Below, in pieces: positions 20,546 to 30,598 of a stretch of DNA of 40,718 nucleotides. The notes below the pieces were generated by a model. It had not been told where the DNA came from. It made no database searches and saw only the letters and a program-made list of their open reading frames with translations. A program made the translations under genes and the position numbers. Source of the stretch: a virus; IMG/VR virus record IMGVR_UViG_3300037297_000048, positions 1 through 40,718 of that record, one strand, 5' to 3'. Position 1 is the stretch's first letter, and the number at the start of each line of letters is the position of its first letter.

Positions 20546-22030
20546 ATGGCATCCACTCAGCCAGTTCCAATTGGACAAGGGTTCTATTTGAGCCCTGTTT
20601 CTCCATTATCGATTCAGGATTGCGTGAACTATTTCCCGTTCACGCCGATTGCGGAGGATCCGATTACAAGCCAGTGGCTATTCCCTACCCACGGAATAGA
20701 GGAGTGGGTAAGCTTCAATTTCGCTGTCACAGCTATGATTGTCCATAAGGGAGAATTGTACTGTATGAGCGGGGCTTCTCTCTACAAGGTGTCTTCGGAT
20801 GGGACAAAGACACTTCTAGGATTAACCTCTACCGTGAATTACACACCTCAACTCGCATCGAATGGCGAAGTGATTTGTGTGCAAATTCCAGAAGGGGACG
20901 GATATTTCTACGACGCTACGAATGGGTTCAGACAGATAACCGACTCCGTATACACCGACTATCAGGCTGAAGATACTGGAGTTCTTGGAGTAACCAGCTT
21001 GGATGGGTATTTCCTATTTTGCACAAGTAGAACCGTGTTCCACACTGATTCCGTAGTTGAATTGACGCTTGGAACTGACTTTCCGGCCCTAGCTTTTGCT
21101 TCTGGCGAGGATCGCCCAGACGACAATATGCGTCCGATTCGATATAAAGGGGAACTCGTCCTATTCGGAACCCAGAGCTATGAGGTCTGGCGCAACGTTG
21201 GAACCGAGCCGTTTGTGTTCCAGAGGATCGATGGAGCAACCCAAGACAAGGGGCTCAAAACATACGGAGGCATTACTTTGATCGATAATACCTTCTACTT
21301 TGTTGGTCAGGGACCAAACGAGGAGTCCGCTGTCTGGCGTCACACAGGAGGAGCTCCTCAAAAAGTGTCCACATCCGCAATAGATAATATTTTGAACCAA
21401 AGCACTGGTGGGCTAGCATACCTCGATAACGCATGGTCGTACTCGCTTGATGGTCATACGTTTTGCGGTTTTTCTCCAAACATAGCAGGCGGATCTCCTT
21501 CGTTGGTCTATGACATTACCCAGTCATCCCTTTCAAGCCTTCCAAAATGGCATCGAAGGAAGTCACCTGGGAGCGAGTTTTATAATGTGAGTTGCTGTAT
21601 CTCTGCTTATGACAGCATTCTAGTCGGACACGCGACAGGCATTGGGATATTTAAGAGCGATGTATATACCGATCTTGGGACCGAACTTAGCCGCTACTTC
21701 TCTGGCCAGTTTTTGAGAAATGGTGGAGATGTGTTCAACTTGTCCAAGGTTCAGCTTTGGGGAGACTATGGCTTAGGTTTGACTGAGTGGGATGCTGGAG
21801 ATGGGAACATAGACCCTCAAGTTTCGTTCGAATACACATTCAACTTTGGGAGAACTTGGAAATCGAAGGGCTTGCGAAGCATGGGAAAGTCTGGCGAATA
21901 CGGGAAGGAATCCGTATGGCGTAGACTTGGCAGAGTTCCGAATACAGTGGCGTTCAAGTTCACTACGGAAACTAAGGCGAGAACCGCGTTCTACTCTCTT
22001 GGAGTAAAGGCGAGAGGAGGAGACGAGTAA
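20546..22030 (+). CDS. DNA-stabilising tail hub protein, P22 gp10-like
   Basis: 494 aa (P22 gp10 472 aa). The start PVPIGQGFYLSPVSPLSIQDCVNYFP and the beta-propeller-like core (HKGELYCMSGASLYKVSSDGT, DGYFLFCTSRTVFHTD, RPIRYKGELVLFGTQSYEVWRNVG) are typical of the gp10 family. The hexameric ring sits under gp4 and retains the DNA; the tailspike and needle attach to it. Stop overlaps the next start. Confidence 0.88.
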   Translation: MASTQPVPIGQGFYLSPVSPLSIQDCVNYFPFTPIAEDPITSQWLFPTHGIEEWVSFNFAVTAMIVHKGELYCMSGASLYKVSSDGTKTLLGLTSTVNYTPQLASNGEVICVQIPEGDGYFYDATNGFRQITDSVYTDYQAEDTGVLGVTSLDGYFLFCTSRTVFHTDSVVELTLGTDFPALAFASGEDRPDDNMRPIRYKGELVLFGTQSYEVWRNVGTEPFVFQRIDGATQDKGLKTYGGITLIDNTFYFVGQGPNEESAVWRHTGGAPQKVSTSAIDNILNQSTGGLAYLDNAWSYSLDGHTFCGFSPNIAGGSPSLVYDITQSSLSSLPKWHRRKSPGSEFYNVSCCISAYDSILVGHATGIGIFKSDVYTDLGTELSRYFSGQFLRNGGDVFNLSKVQLWGDYGLGLTEWDAGDGNIDPQVSFEYTFNFGRTWKSKGLRSMGKSGEYGKESVWRRLGRVPNTVAFKFTTETKARTAFYSLGVKARGGDE

Positions 22031-23277
22031 TGCCAGACAGCCGACTCATAGCTCCGAATCGAGGCGAGCCAATAATTAGAGAAAACGGCGTTGCGACCGA
22101 GCGCGTTCAAGTGTTTCTCGAAGAAGTAGAGCGCATGATGACATCGAACTCCGAGATTGGAGACGATGCCTTGCTCGCGGCTGGATCGGCGGAATTCAAA
22201 GGGATTAACGCCCTTTCTCAGATCGAGGCGATCAATGGACTTCTCGACATGCTCGTCCTTCAGAGTCCGAAGCGGGAAGGTTCCTCTCTTCTGGCCGACT
22301 ACATTTCCCTCAACCGCAATCCGCGCTGCCCTGGCAATGTCGGTGACGTGTGCTGGAACGCGGACGAGAACACTATCGACGTCTACATGCCTGGCGGCGT
22401 AGTCCTGCAGGTAGGTAGCGAGACGCTTCCTCATGTCGCGAACAACACGGGATCGGACATCGATAACGGCACGCCGTTGGGATTCAATGGGATCGATGCA
22501 AACGGCGTGATAGAAGTCGTTCCGATGATCGCCGATGGATCGATGGAAGAGTTTTACTTCGTTGGCATTGCAACCCAGGATATTCCTGACGGAACCGTTG
22601 GGCGAGCCACATGGTTTGGCCGCACAAGAGGGTTGAACACGACAGGATCGCCAGTGAGCGAGACTTGGGCTTCAGGCGACCTTATTTATGTCAGTCCAAC
22701 AACCACCGGCACTTTGACGAACATTAAGCCGACTGCACCGAATCTCGTGATACTTGTTGCCGCTGTCGGTGTTTCAGATTCCACATCTGGAGATCTGATT
22801 GTTCGTCCGTTGATTGAGTTCAATAAGCATTATGGCGTATTTCTTAAGACCTCTGACGCTTCGCTAGCAGCCGCAAATACTGCCTATGCAATAGAGTTCG
22901 ACACGGAGCAGATCGCTTCAGGATTCAACATCGACGGAACTTACGCGTCTCGAATCGTTGCCGCAAACTCGGGGCAATATAGCTTCAGTGTCTCGATCCA
23001 GCTCATTTCTGGATCAGCAAGCGCTAAAAACGTTTGGCTTTGGTTCGCGAAGAATGGAGCCGACATCTCTAACACGACCATCAAGACGACGCTAGCTGAC
23101 AACGCGCAAACGAAAGCGTTATCGCGGAGCTTTCCAATCAGTATGGAGGAAAGCGATTACGTCGAGATAAAGTGGGCCGCAGACGACACGAACATCAGCC
23201 TTGATGCTGAGGCGGCTACCGCATTCGCACCAGCCCAGCCAGCAGTCATTCTAACCATAGACCAGATCCAGCAGTAG
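22030..23277 (+). CDS. Tail protein with C-terminal beta-sandwich (fibre or needle-type)
   Basis: 415 aa. Residues 1-80 are helical (ERVQVFLEEVERMMTSNSE...), residues about 90-250 are beta-rich and resemble phage tail-fibre domains (GNVGDVCWNADENTIDVYMPGG, LIYVSPTTTGTLTNIKPTAPN), and residues about 280-415 look like a TNF/C1q-type jelly-roll found at tips of fibres and needles (YAIEFDTEQIASGFNIDG, GQYSFSVSIQL, NVWLWFAKNGADI). Probably a receptor-binding or cell-puncturing tail part. Starts in the last base of the gp10-like gene. Confidence 0.7.
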   Translation: MPDSRLIAPNRGEPIIRENGVATERVQVFLEEVERMMTSNSEIGDDALLAAGSAEFKGINALSQIEAINGLLDMLVLQSPKREGSSLLADYISLNRNPRCPGNVGDVCWNADENTIDVYMPGGVVLQVGSETLPHVANNTGSDIDNGTPLGFNGIDANGVIEVVPMIADGSMEEFYFVGIATQDIPDGTVGRATWFGRTRGLNTTGSPVSETWASGDLIYVSPTTTGTLTNIKPTAPNLVILVAAVGVSDSTSGDLIVRPLIEFNKHYGVFLKTSDASLAAANTAYAIEFDTEQIASGFNIDGTYASRIVAANSGQYSFSVSIQLISGSASAKNVWLWFAKNGADISNTTIKTTLADNAQTKALSRSFPISMEESDYVEIKWAADDTNISLDAEAATAFAPAQPAVILTIDQIQQ

Positions 23278-23279
23278 AC

Positions 23280-23618
23280 ATGTCAGTAAGACCAATAGTC
23301 ATAATCCAGTCAAAGACGGCTGAAGACTCGCAGACGACGCAGTACACGTGCCCCGTCAGGTCTTCGGTGTCGATCGACAAGCTATCAGCCACGAACTACT
23401 CGAGCGATCCAGCGACTCTCAGCGTCAGCCTGGTGACAAGCGGAGGTTCTGCTGGAAACTCCAACCTGTTTCCGAAGGAGCGTACGATAGCTCCAGGGGA
23501 GACTTACGACTTTCCGATGACTACTGGTCACTGGCTCGAGGCTGGGGACTTCATTTCTACGATAGCGGACACGACGTCGGCTATCGCCATCAGAGCGAGC
23601 GGAAGGATATTCACATGA
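23280..23618 (+). CDS. Small beta-rich virion protein
   Basis: 112 aa, immunoglobulin-like or jelly-roll pattern (VSIDKLSATNYSSDPATLSVSLVTSGGSAGN, ETYDFPMTTGHWLEAGDFISTIADTTSAIAIRASGRIF). Similar small proteins are found with tail-fibre genes. Coupled to the next gene by ATGA. Confidence 0.6.
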   Translation: MSVRPIVIIQSKTAEDSQTTQYTCPVRSSVSIDKLSATNYSSDPATLSVSLVTSGGSAGNSNLFPKERTIAPGETYDFPMTTGHWLEAGDFISTIADTTSAIAIRASGRIFT

Positions 23619-24136
23619 GCGTAGAAACGATACCGGCAGAATTTGGACCGATGATAGGAGCGATAGCTCAAGCATGCGCCCCTTGTTCAAAATCCGACAG
23701 GGAGACCACTGAAAAGATCGAGAAGACTCTTCTTGAGCGGATCAGGTCCGGCCATGAGGACGCTCCGCACGAGATGACGCATACATTCTCTCCGGGGATT
23801 TACTGGAGAGAGATCCATATGCACGCCAACACGATTCTTGTCGGGCGAGAACATACAACGACCCATTTGAACGTAGTTTTGACTGGGAAGGCCGAGGTTT
23901 TGATTGAAGGAAAAACACACTTGATCGACGCGACGAAAGGTCCGGTCGTCTTCGAGAGCGCGGCGGGAGTCCGTAAGACTCTCTACATTATCGAGGATAT
24001 GCGATGGGCGACCATTCATGCCAATCCAGACAACTGTCAGGATGTAAAGGAATTGGAAAGCAGACTTGGGTGCAAGAGCCCATACGAGATGGAGCATGAG
24101 AAGTTGCTCAAGCTAAGGGAGGAGAACGAACAATGA
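23615..24136 (+). CDS. Cupin-fold phage protein
   Basis: 173 aa from ATG 23615; longer upstream reading overlaps the real 112-aa gene. Residues about 55-130 form a single-domain cupin (GIYWREIHMHANTILVGREHTTTHLNVVLTGKAEVLIEGKTHLIDA), with His residues in HTTTHLN available for metal, and VFESAAGVRKTLYIIEDMRWATIHAN, a pattern seen in many phage cupins. Placed within the tail genes; function is unknown. It could be a virion component, an enzyme or a metal-binding assembly factor. Coupled both sides by ATGA. Confidence 0.75.
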   Translation: MSVETIPAEFGPMIGAIAQACAPCSKSDRETTEKIEKTLLERIRSGHEDAPHEMTHTFSPGIYWREIHMHANTILVGREHTTTHLNVVLTGKAEVLIEGKTHLIDATKGPVVFESAAGVRKTLYIIEDMRWATIHANPDNCQDVKELESRLGCKSPYEMEHEKLLKLREENEQ

Positions 24137-24828
24137 GCCTTTGGGTAGCAGGAGCAGTTGTAGTAGGAGCTGGAATCAACGCCGCTGCCGGAAGCAAGTC
24201 TGCCAGCAAAGCCGCCAACGCGCAGACGCAGGCAGCGGAAACGTCCGCAGAGGTCATCAGGCAGAATTTCGAGGACACGCAGAAGACGCTTCAGCCTTAC
24301 GTTGACGCTGGCATTCCGGCTATCGACAGGCAGCAGGCGTTGCTCGGGCTTAAGGGTCCGGAGGCTCAGCAGGCGGCCAGGGAACAGCTCTACTCTGGCC
24401 CCGGCTTCCAGTACCAAAAGGATCAGGTGATTGGTGACGTAAACCGCTCGGCTTCCTCGCTTGGAATGCTTCGCAGCGGAAACCGTCTGGCAGCTCTCAC
24501 GGAGCGTCTACAAGGGCTTTACGCCACTCAGGAAGGCAACTACCTCAACCAGCTCGGCGCTCAGACCGGAGTGGGCTTGAGCGGCGCTTCAGCGTTGGCA
24601 GGAGTTGGACAGAATGCGGCGGCTGGACAGGCTCAGGCAATCCAGTATGGAGGCAATGCGGCAGCTCAAGGCATCATGAATCGCTCTCAGGCTATTCAGG
24701 GAGGCATTTCTGACTTGGCAGGTGGCATTGGATACCTCGGACGCTCAGGAGCCTTCGGAGGCGGTGGAAGCGCGGGCGGATACGGCTGGCAAGGAAACCC
24801 TCAAATTAACGCAGGAGTGTACGGATAA
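24133..24828 (+). CDS. DNA ejection protein, P22 gp7-like
   Basis: 231 aa. N-terminal hydrophobic/small-residue segment (WVAGAVVVGAGINAAAGSKSASKAANAQ), the conserved GPGFQYQKDQ motif near residue 90, and a Gly/Ala/Gln-rich C-terminus. This is the pattern of small internal virion proteins that leave the particle before DNA and help it cross the envelope. First of three ejection-type genes with tight junctions. Confidence 0.78.
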   Translation: MSLWVAGAVVVGAGINAAAGSKSASKAANAQTQAAETSAEVIRQNFEDTQKTLQPYVDAGIPAIDRQQALLGLKGPEAQQAAREQLYSGPGFQYQKDQVIGDVNRSASSLGMLRSGNRLAALTERLQGLYATQEGNYLNQLGAQTGVGLSGASALAGVGQNAAAGQAQAIQYGGNAAAQGIMNRSQAIQGGISDLAGGIGYLGRSGAFGGGGSAGGYGWQGNPQINAGVYG

Positions 24829-26180
24829 TGGCTTACGTTTCACCAATAGACAGATTAGGAGCGATGGGGCAGGCGGTTCAGGCTGTCGATCAGTCCATCG
24901 AGAACCGCGATATGATGCCTCTTCGACAGAGGCTGATGCAGCTTCGCGTTAGCGGAGCGGAGGGCGAACAGCATTCGATGGAGCAGCGTCAGGCGATGCT
25001 AGACAAGCAGCTTCAGGAAACCGACTTGGGAGCAAAAGCTTACTCCCTCTCGCAGATGGACGACCAGACGCTCATGCAAGAGCTTCCAAGGACAATGCCT
25101 CAGTTCTTCGAAGCCGGTAAGTTCGAAGGAGCCACCCCGGAGCAGTATCGCCAACGATTGGGAGGAATCGTGAACTATGCCAACGCGAAGGGATTCCTCA
25201 AAATACCGCAGGCAAGCAAGACAAGTCTCCAGTCGAAGGCAGTCCAGCTTGCGGACGGCACTCGGGCTTTCGCTGGTTTCGATCCTGCCACCAATACCTA
25301 CTACGAGCAGGGAACGAACCGAGCTTACGGAGCAGGAGAGGTTCAGCCTATCCAGTCAGAAGGGCAAAAGATCGAAGTAAATGTCCCAGCAGAAAAGCAG
25401 CAGAGCGAATTCGGGAAGAAGTTGGCTGAAAAGAGCGCTGAGCAATTCGCAGAACGCTATTCCAAGGCTGAATCTGCAAGGTCTTCGATCAATTCTACGA
25501 TCGAGGCTGAGAAGCTTCTGGACAGTGGGGCAATCACAGGGTTTGGAGCACAGTTCATTACAAGCTTTGGCAAGGCCCTAAATCAGATGGGCTTTTCCGT
25601 GGCGGAAGATGCCATCTCAAATACTGAAGCTTACTTGTCGTCACAAGCGACTCAGGTTGCCGAAATCATTAAGGCATTCGGAGCCGGTACTGGTCTTTCG
25701 GATAAGGACCGCGAGTTCGCAGAGAAGGCCGCTGGAGCGAATGTGTCCATGAGCGAGGGATCTCTTCGCTATGTTCTCGACATTAACCGTCGCAGGTATC
25801 GAACCCTGATCTCTGACGTAAATAAGAAGCTCGAATCAATTCCAGAGGAGTATCGGCCTTTCTTGAATCCAATCGAGATGCCGAACGTGCCCGGCTTTTC
25901 CGAGCAGGAGTCGATGCAGGATCGAATCAAGACCCTTTCCACCTTCAACCGAGGGATGGAGACCGCCGATATGCCGTTTGCCACTCCCGAGCAGGTCAGG
26001 CGTCAGTTAAAGCAGGAAGGCTATGACGTTTCCAAACTGAGCAACGAGGACATCACTCGATTACTGGTGGGAGGCAAGCAGCCTGTCGGAAACGCGATTA
26101 AGGAAGGATCGACCGCAACTAATCCGGCGACAGGCGAAAGGATCGTCTACCGAAACGGACAATGGGAGGCACTTCAATAG
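24828..26180 (+). CDS. DNA ejection protein, P22 gp20-like
   Basis: 450 aa, long helical protein rich in Gln, Glu and Ala. Hallmark segment SSQATQVAEIIKAFGAGTGLSDKDREFAEKAAGANVSMSEGSL near residues 270-310 is common in phage internal virion proteins. Ends with NPATGERIVYRNGQWEAL, another frequent phage C-terminal string. Forms part of the trans-envelope conduit by analogy with P22; overlaps its neighbours by one base and none. Confidence 0.75.
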   Translation: MAYVSPIDRLGAMGQAVQAVDQSIENRDMMPLRQRLMQLRVSGAEGEQHSMEQRQAMLDKQLQETDLGAKAYSLSQMDDQTLMQELPRTMPQFFEAGKFEGATPEQYRQRLGGIVNYANAKGFLKIPQASKTSLQSKAVQLADGTRAFAGFDPATNTYYEQGTNRAYGAGEVQPIQSEGQKIEVNVPAEKQQSEFGKKLAEKSAEQFAERYSKAESARSSINSTIEAEKLLDSGAITGFGAQFITSFGKALNQMGFSVAEDAISNTEAYLSSQATQVAEIIKAFGAGTGLSDKDREFAEKAAGANVSMSEGSLRYVLDINRRRYRTLISDVNKKLESIPEEYRPFLNPIEMPNVPGFSEQESMQDRIKTLSTFNRGMETADMPFATPEQVRRQLKQEGYDVSKLSNEDITRLLVGGKQPVGNAIKEGSTATNPATGERIVYRNGQWEALQ

Positions 26181-28604
26181 ATGGCTACGGTACTTCCAGA
26201 AGGATTCGAGCTTGACGTGGCTCCCGCTCAAAACGCTTCACTGCCGGAAGGGTTCCAATTGGACGCTCCAGCCGCTCCTACGCAGTACGCTAAGCTTGGC
26301 GAAGTGGACATCGCTTTGCCTCAAGGCATGAGCTATGAGCAGATTCAGCAGAACAGGAAACAGGCGATGGAGAAAGCTTTGGCTACTCCAGAGAGACAGG
26401 CTTACCAGTCTAGGCTAGCTGAAGGACAGAAGAAGGGATTTTATTCCACTCCTGATGAGGATCCGACAGGGGCTCGTCGTCCTATGCGGTTCTCGCCTTC
26501 CGAGTTCGCTACTAAGGCGTTTGGAGCTCCGTACGAGACCGAAGAGACCAAGAGGACTCCTGAAGCCGTTTCAGTAGGATCTGGAGATTTCTTCGCGGAC
26601 ATCAAAAGAGGAGGTGCGTTCGTTCTCGGATCGGAACCTGAAGAACGGGTTCAGATAACGAAGAGCCTCATTCCTGATGCAGAATTTCGATATGACGAGA
26701 TGGGGAACATCTTCGTGAAATACCCGAATGGAGAGGAAGGGGTACTCAATAAGCCGGGATTCTCGAGAGAGGACGCTTACCGGATCGCCTCCGACATCGC
26801 CAAGTTCGCTCCAGCCGCGAGAGGAACGGCAATGGCGACATCGACTCTCGGACGAATGGGAATAGGCGCTCTCGCTTCGGGAGCCACTTCCACCCTAACG
26901 GAGTTGGGACAAAAGGCTCTTGGAGGGGACGTAGACTTTCAGAACGTAGCTCTTGATACCGCATTTGGAGGAGGAGCAGAGCTTGCGGTCCCGTTCCTTA
27001 AGTGGGCAGGACAGAAGCTGACTCCGCAAGGCCGTCAGGCGCTGGCTAACGCTAAGACGCTTGGGGATCTGGTTGATGCCGGATTGGATCGAAAGGCGAT
27101 CAAGTCTCTCGTTGACGATTACGACACGATTCTCAAGGAGGCTCGGGATCTCGACATTCCTCCTCCAATGGCCGCTCAAGCGTTGGCAGGAGAAGGAAGC
27201 AGCCAGTTCCAACGCCCGTTGGCTCGTTTGGTAGAAGGAGCTTCAAGTCGTGACGACTTGGCTAGAAAGTTCGTCGGCTATCTGGAAGAGCGTTCAGACA
27301 CGCTCTTCCAAGCCGCTAGGAAGACTTTGGCCCGTTTCCAGAGGTCCACGCCTATGGGAGCGTTGGAAAACGCTAGAAAGACCGCTCAGGAACTCATTAA
27401 AGGCAAGGTCGAAGATAGACGAGCGTTCGCTGACGTGATGTACGAGAACGCCTTTCAGAATGCTCCGAAGATCGATCTCAGACCGCTTCGCTTAAACGTG
27501 GACGAGTTGATAGAGACTACCGCTCGCAATTCGGCGCCTAGAAAGAAGCTCGAGCAGATCAAGAAGATGCTGGAGTCCGAGGACTATCTCGAGGCGATGG
27601 AAGCGCGAGCTAAGGACTTGGAAGCTCAGCCACAGCTTTTCTACGCTCGAGACCGCCCGATTCCAAAGGCTCCTTTACCGATTCCAGATAGGGAGATCGA
27701 TCCCCGCATTCTCCAGCAGGTTAATTGGGATTTGAGGGACTTGTCCAGAATCAGCAACGACAAGGCAATCACAGCTGCTACAAAGAATCGTGCCGCTCAG
27801 ATGGAGAAGAAGATAACCGCGGCGCTGAACAGAGCTACTAAAGGCGGATACGGAGCTGCTGACGCAAAATTCAAGCAAATGTCTGGAGTTATCGAAGAAC
27901 TTCAGCAAGGCATGGTCGGTGAGGCGGCCTCCAAGAGCGATACGACGCTCAAGAGCTTGGTCACATCAGTGTTCAATCCAAAGCCGGAGCAAGTTGAGCT
28001 CTCTGCTCGTTTTATGCGTCTTCTGCGTTCCAAGAACAAGGCAGCGGCTGATGATCTGTATTCGACATACTTCATATCGAAGCTGGATAACCTTTCGGAA
28101 GAGGCCCGTCCGTCCGACATCTACAAGGCGATATTTGGGAAGGGAGAGGATCAGGCGAATGTTATCATGCAACTTGCCCCAGACCAATCTACGCAATCGA
28201 TGTTGGCTAAGATCCGCAAACAGCTCGAAATCGCCTCCAGGAGCGATACGGTGAGCATGGGGAAGGTCGCTTCAAATGTGGCAAAAGGCGAGGAACGCTC
28301 AGGACCGATCGCATTGATCGGGAAGATGCTCAATCCTCTTCTCTCCAGCCGAAGGGGGTTGGAGGGCATTTCCGCTAAAAAGAGGGCCGAGATGATGTTC
28401 AATGCCGCACTCGATGAAAAATGGTCAAAGGAGCTTCGCAAGATTCTCAATATGAAGCCAACCGCTGCCGAAATCGACAATGAGATAGATGGATTTTTCA
28501 ACCGCATGGCTGCTAGAATGCAGCTGAGAGGAGATTTTGAAACAGCGGCATCAGCTACGCTCCGGGCTGAAGGAAGCGAATCAACCAACCAGCAACAGCA
28601 ATGA
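26181..28604 (+). CDS. Large ejection/internal virion protein, P22 gp16-like position
   Basis: 807 aa. N-terminus carries two copies of the L-P-E-G-F-x-LD motif (residues about 5-12 and 20-27), a frequent entry motif in phage internal proteins. A Gly/Ala-rich amphipathic zone at about 215-260 (RGTAMATSTLGRMGIGALASGATSTLTEL) is a candidate membrane-inserting region; the rest is helical and charged. No lytic transglycosylase motif was seen. Coupled to the tailspike by ATGA. Confidence 0.72.
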   Translation: MATVLPEGFELDVAPAQNASLPEGFQLDAPAAPTQYAKLGEVDIALPQGMSYEQIQQNRKQAMEKALATPERQAYQSRLAEGQKKGFYSTPDEDPTGARRPMRFSPSEFATKAFGAPYETEETKRTPEAVSVGSGDFFADIKRGGAFVLGSEPEERVQITKSLIPDAEFRYDEMGNIFVKYPNGEEGVLNKPGFSREDAYRIASDIAKFAPAARGTAMATSTLGRMGIGALASGATSTLTELGQKALGGDVDFQNVALDTAFGGGAELAVPFLKWAGQKLTPQGRQALANAKTLGDLVDAGLDRKAIKSLVDDYDTILKEARDLDIPPPMAAQALAGEGSSQFQRPLARLVEGASSRDDLARKFVGYLEERSDTLFQAARKTLARFQRSTPMGALENARKTAQELIKGKVEDRRAFADVMYENAFQNAPKIDLRPLRLNVDELIETTARNSAPRKKLEQIKKMLESEDYLEAMEARAKDLEAQPQLFYARDRPIPKAPLPIPDREIDPRILQQVNWDLRDLSRISNDKAITAATKNRAAQMEKKITAALNRATKGGYGAADAKFKQMSGVIEELQQGMVGEAASKSDTTLKSLVTSVFNPKPEQVELSARFMRLLRSKNKAAADDLYSTYFISKLDNLSEEARPSDIYKAIFGKGEDQANVIMQLAPDQSTQSMLAKIRKQLEIASRSDTVSMGKVASNVAKGEERSGPIALIGKMLNPLLSSRRGLEGISAKKRAEMMFNAALDEKWSKELRKILNMKPTAAEIDNEIDGFFNRMAARMQLRGDFETAASATLRAEGSESTNQQQQ

Positions 28605-30511
28605 CTACACGACTTATCCAAGGAACCAAGACGTTCCAGTTTAGCAGCCTTACGACCATGAGGGCTTCCCTCTCGGGATCGCAGTTCCAGGGGAAGAACG
28701 GGTTCGTGGTCTACACTGGGACGGAGGACGGGGCTGCCGACGAACGGCTCTACGTCTGGAACTCCACTTCAACGGACGCTGACGACGGCGATCTCACCAT
28801 CAAGCTAGACGACACGACGACAGGAAGGCTCAAGGCTGTCCTGTGGCCAGCCAGCCATGTCAACTTCACCCCAGCCGGAACCGGAGCGGTGACGCGGAGC
28901 GTGGAGGACAAGTTGCGGGAGTCGATAACGCCAGAAGACAAGGGCGCGAAAAATGACGGGGCGACTGACGATCTGGCTGCATTACAGCTCGCGTTCGCCG
29001 AATCGAAATCGTCCGGCAAGGCCCTGCGTCTGCTCAAAAGCTCCAACTACTACCGGATTTCAGGCAAGCTGCTGGTCACTAGCTTCCTAGGCGACATCAT
29101 TTCCGAAGGGGCACAGATACGGCTGGATGCCGACGTAAATGATACCGCTCTCGAATTCGAGGCCGGCTCGCCGAATATCGAGGGCGTCCTTCGCATCTAC
29201 CGAGGAGTTAACGACACTAGCTATGCCACCGACTGGAAAAGCGGAAACTTCAACGATACGGTAGGACTGAAGGAAAACTCCTCTGCGAGGATCAACAGCG
29301 AAAGGCTCGACATACAGGGCTTCTATCGGGGCCGCTACACCTATGTTGACGGAAACGACAGCGCTGGTTCGAGGACCCGGATGACCGAGTGCAATCTAGG
29401 CATTCAGGAGTTTCTCAACAACAAGATCGGGTGGCACATCAAATCGGACAATTCTGGCTACTTTACCGATGTCTCTGGCGGGCGAATTCGGTGCGGCGGC
29501 GGCAGCGCTCAAGGTCTTCCGGGAGCGATCGGAATACTTGCTGAATCCGGAACGGGAGGAAGCCTCCAAAGCCCGAAGTTCGATAGCGTCAACATTTCCG
29601 ACTATTCGGCAGCTGTCGCGATAACCGGAGCGACTCAGGCCAATCCATGCGTTATCAGCATCGGCAGCGATCAGGGTATTCAGACGGGAGACAAAATTCT
29701 TATTCAGGGCGTAGTCGGAATGACCGAGATCAACGATGTGGGCTTCACCGTTACCCGACTATCGCCTACTACCTTCTCGCTGGACGGAATTGATAGCTCC
29801 GCTTATGGAGCCTACGTTTCGGGCGGCCAGATGTCCGGCGTCGGAGTATGGTACGACTCTCCACGGACAATTGCTCTTGGAGATGGCTATTGGGAGGCAA
29901 ACGAGGTCGATGTCTTTTTTCCGGTCCCTACGAACCCGGGCTCGATCAAACCAGCGCTGTTTGGGTTTAACGTGGACGAGCAATTCCTCACTATCGTGAA
30001 CCCGGCAGGCAAGCCGTTCAGCTCGAGTTCGTTCAGCATGGGCGCTCGAAACGTGGGCGACTCGCTTTGCTCTGTCGCCATGTATCTGCAATCGGGGACC
30101 GACGTTCAGGTAGGGATCTTCGATTCGAATTCCGCAGGAAGCCCGAGTTCGTATAATTCGCGACTATACCACGCTCTAGTGTCGGTGACGAAAGGAGGAA
30201 GCGCAACGGCATCCACCACAGAGGGAACCGTGCAGTACGATTTGAATGCCGGAGGGACCGAGCTGACGGTAACGCTCCCCGGCGCTCCGGTCGATCGCGT
30301 TCTTTGCGCGGTGATGAACATGGATGGCAGTGCGGCGACAAAGACGCTAACGGTAAGGGCTGACCTAGGAAGCGCCACCCTTGCGTCGAACACGATTAAG
30401 ATCGAGCTGCTTGCCGGGGCCAGCGCCTACGACATGAGTACACTGACGTCATCAAACATAATATTCCAGATACTCATGATCCGCCGCAAGATCGCTGAAA
30501 TCAACCCATAG
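28601..30511 (+). CDS. Tailspike with pectate-lyase-like beta-helix
   Basis: 636 aa. Residues about 1-100 are an attachment domain; 113-131 carries the Pectate_lyase_3 opening motif (KGAKNDGATDDLAAL), followed by a right-handed beta-helix region. Residues about 338-410 (AITGATQANPCVISI..., TFSLDGIDSSAYGAYVSGG) resemble the FCCH-type small beta domain often inserted in phage spikes. The C-terminal part is a beta-sandwich that could bind or trimerise. It binds and probably cleaves or deacetylates host surface glycan; the exact substrate cannot be read here. Last gene of the late operon. Confidence 0.82.
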   Translation: MTTRLIQGTKTFQFSSLTTMRASLSGSQFQGKNGFVVYTGTEDGAADERLYVWNSTSTDADDGDLTIKLDDTTTGRLKAVLWPASHVNFTPAGTGAVTRSVEDKLRESITPEDKGAKNDGATDDLAALQLAFAESKSSGKALRLLKSSNYYRISGKLLVTSFLGDIISEGAQIRLDADVNDTALEFEAGSPNIEGVLRIYRGVNDTSYATDWKSGNFNDTVGLKENSSARINSERLDIQGFYRGRYTYVDGNDSAGSRTRMTECNLGIQEFLNNKIGWHIKSDNSGYFTDVSGGRIRCGGGSAQGLPGAIGILAESGTGGSLQSPKFDSVNISDYSAAVAITGATQANPCVISIGSDQGIQTGDKILIQGVVGMTEINDVGFTVTRLSPTTFSLDGIDSSAYGAYVSGGQMSGVGVWYDSPRTIALGDGYWEANEVDVFFPVPTNPGSIKPALFGFNVDEQFLTIVNPAGKPFSSSSFSMGARNVGDSLCSVAMYLQSGTDVQVGIFDSNSAGSPSSYNSRLYHALVSVTKGGSATASTTEGTVQYDLNAGGTELTVTLPGAPVDRVLCAVMNMDGSAATKTLTVRADLGSATLASNTIKIELLAGASAYDMSTLTSSNIIFQILMIRRKIAEINP

Positions 30512-30598
30512 TCTTTGCCTCCTCCACCGCTTCCCGCTCCGTATCGAAGAACGTGGCCCGCGAGAAGACGAGGAGGAATGTCCGTTACACCATCCACT

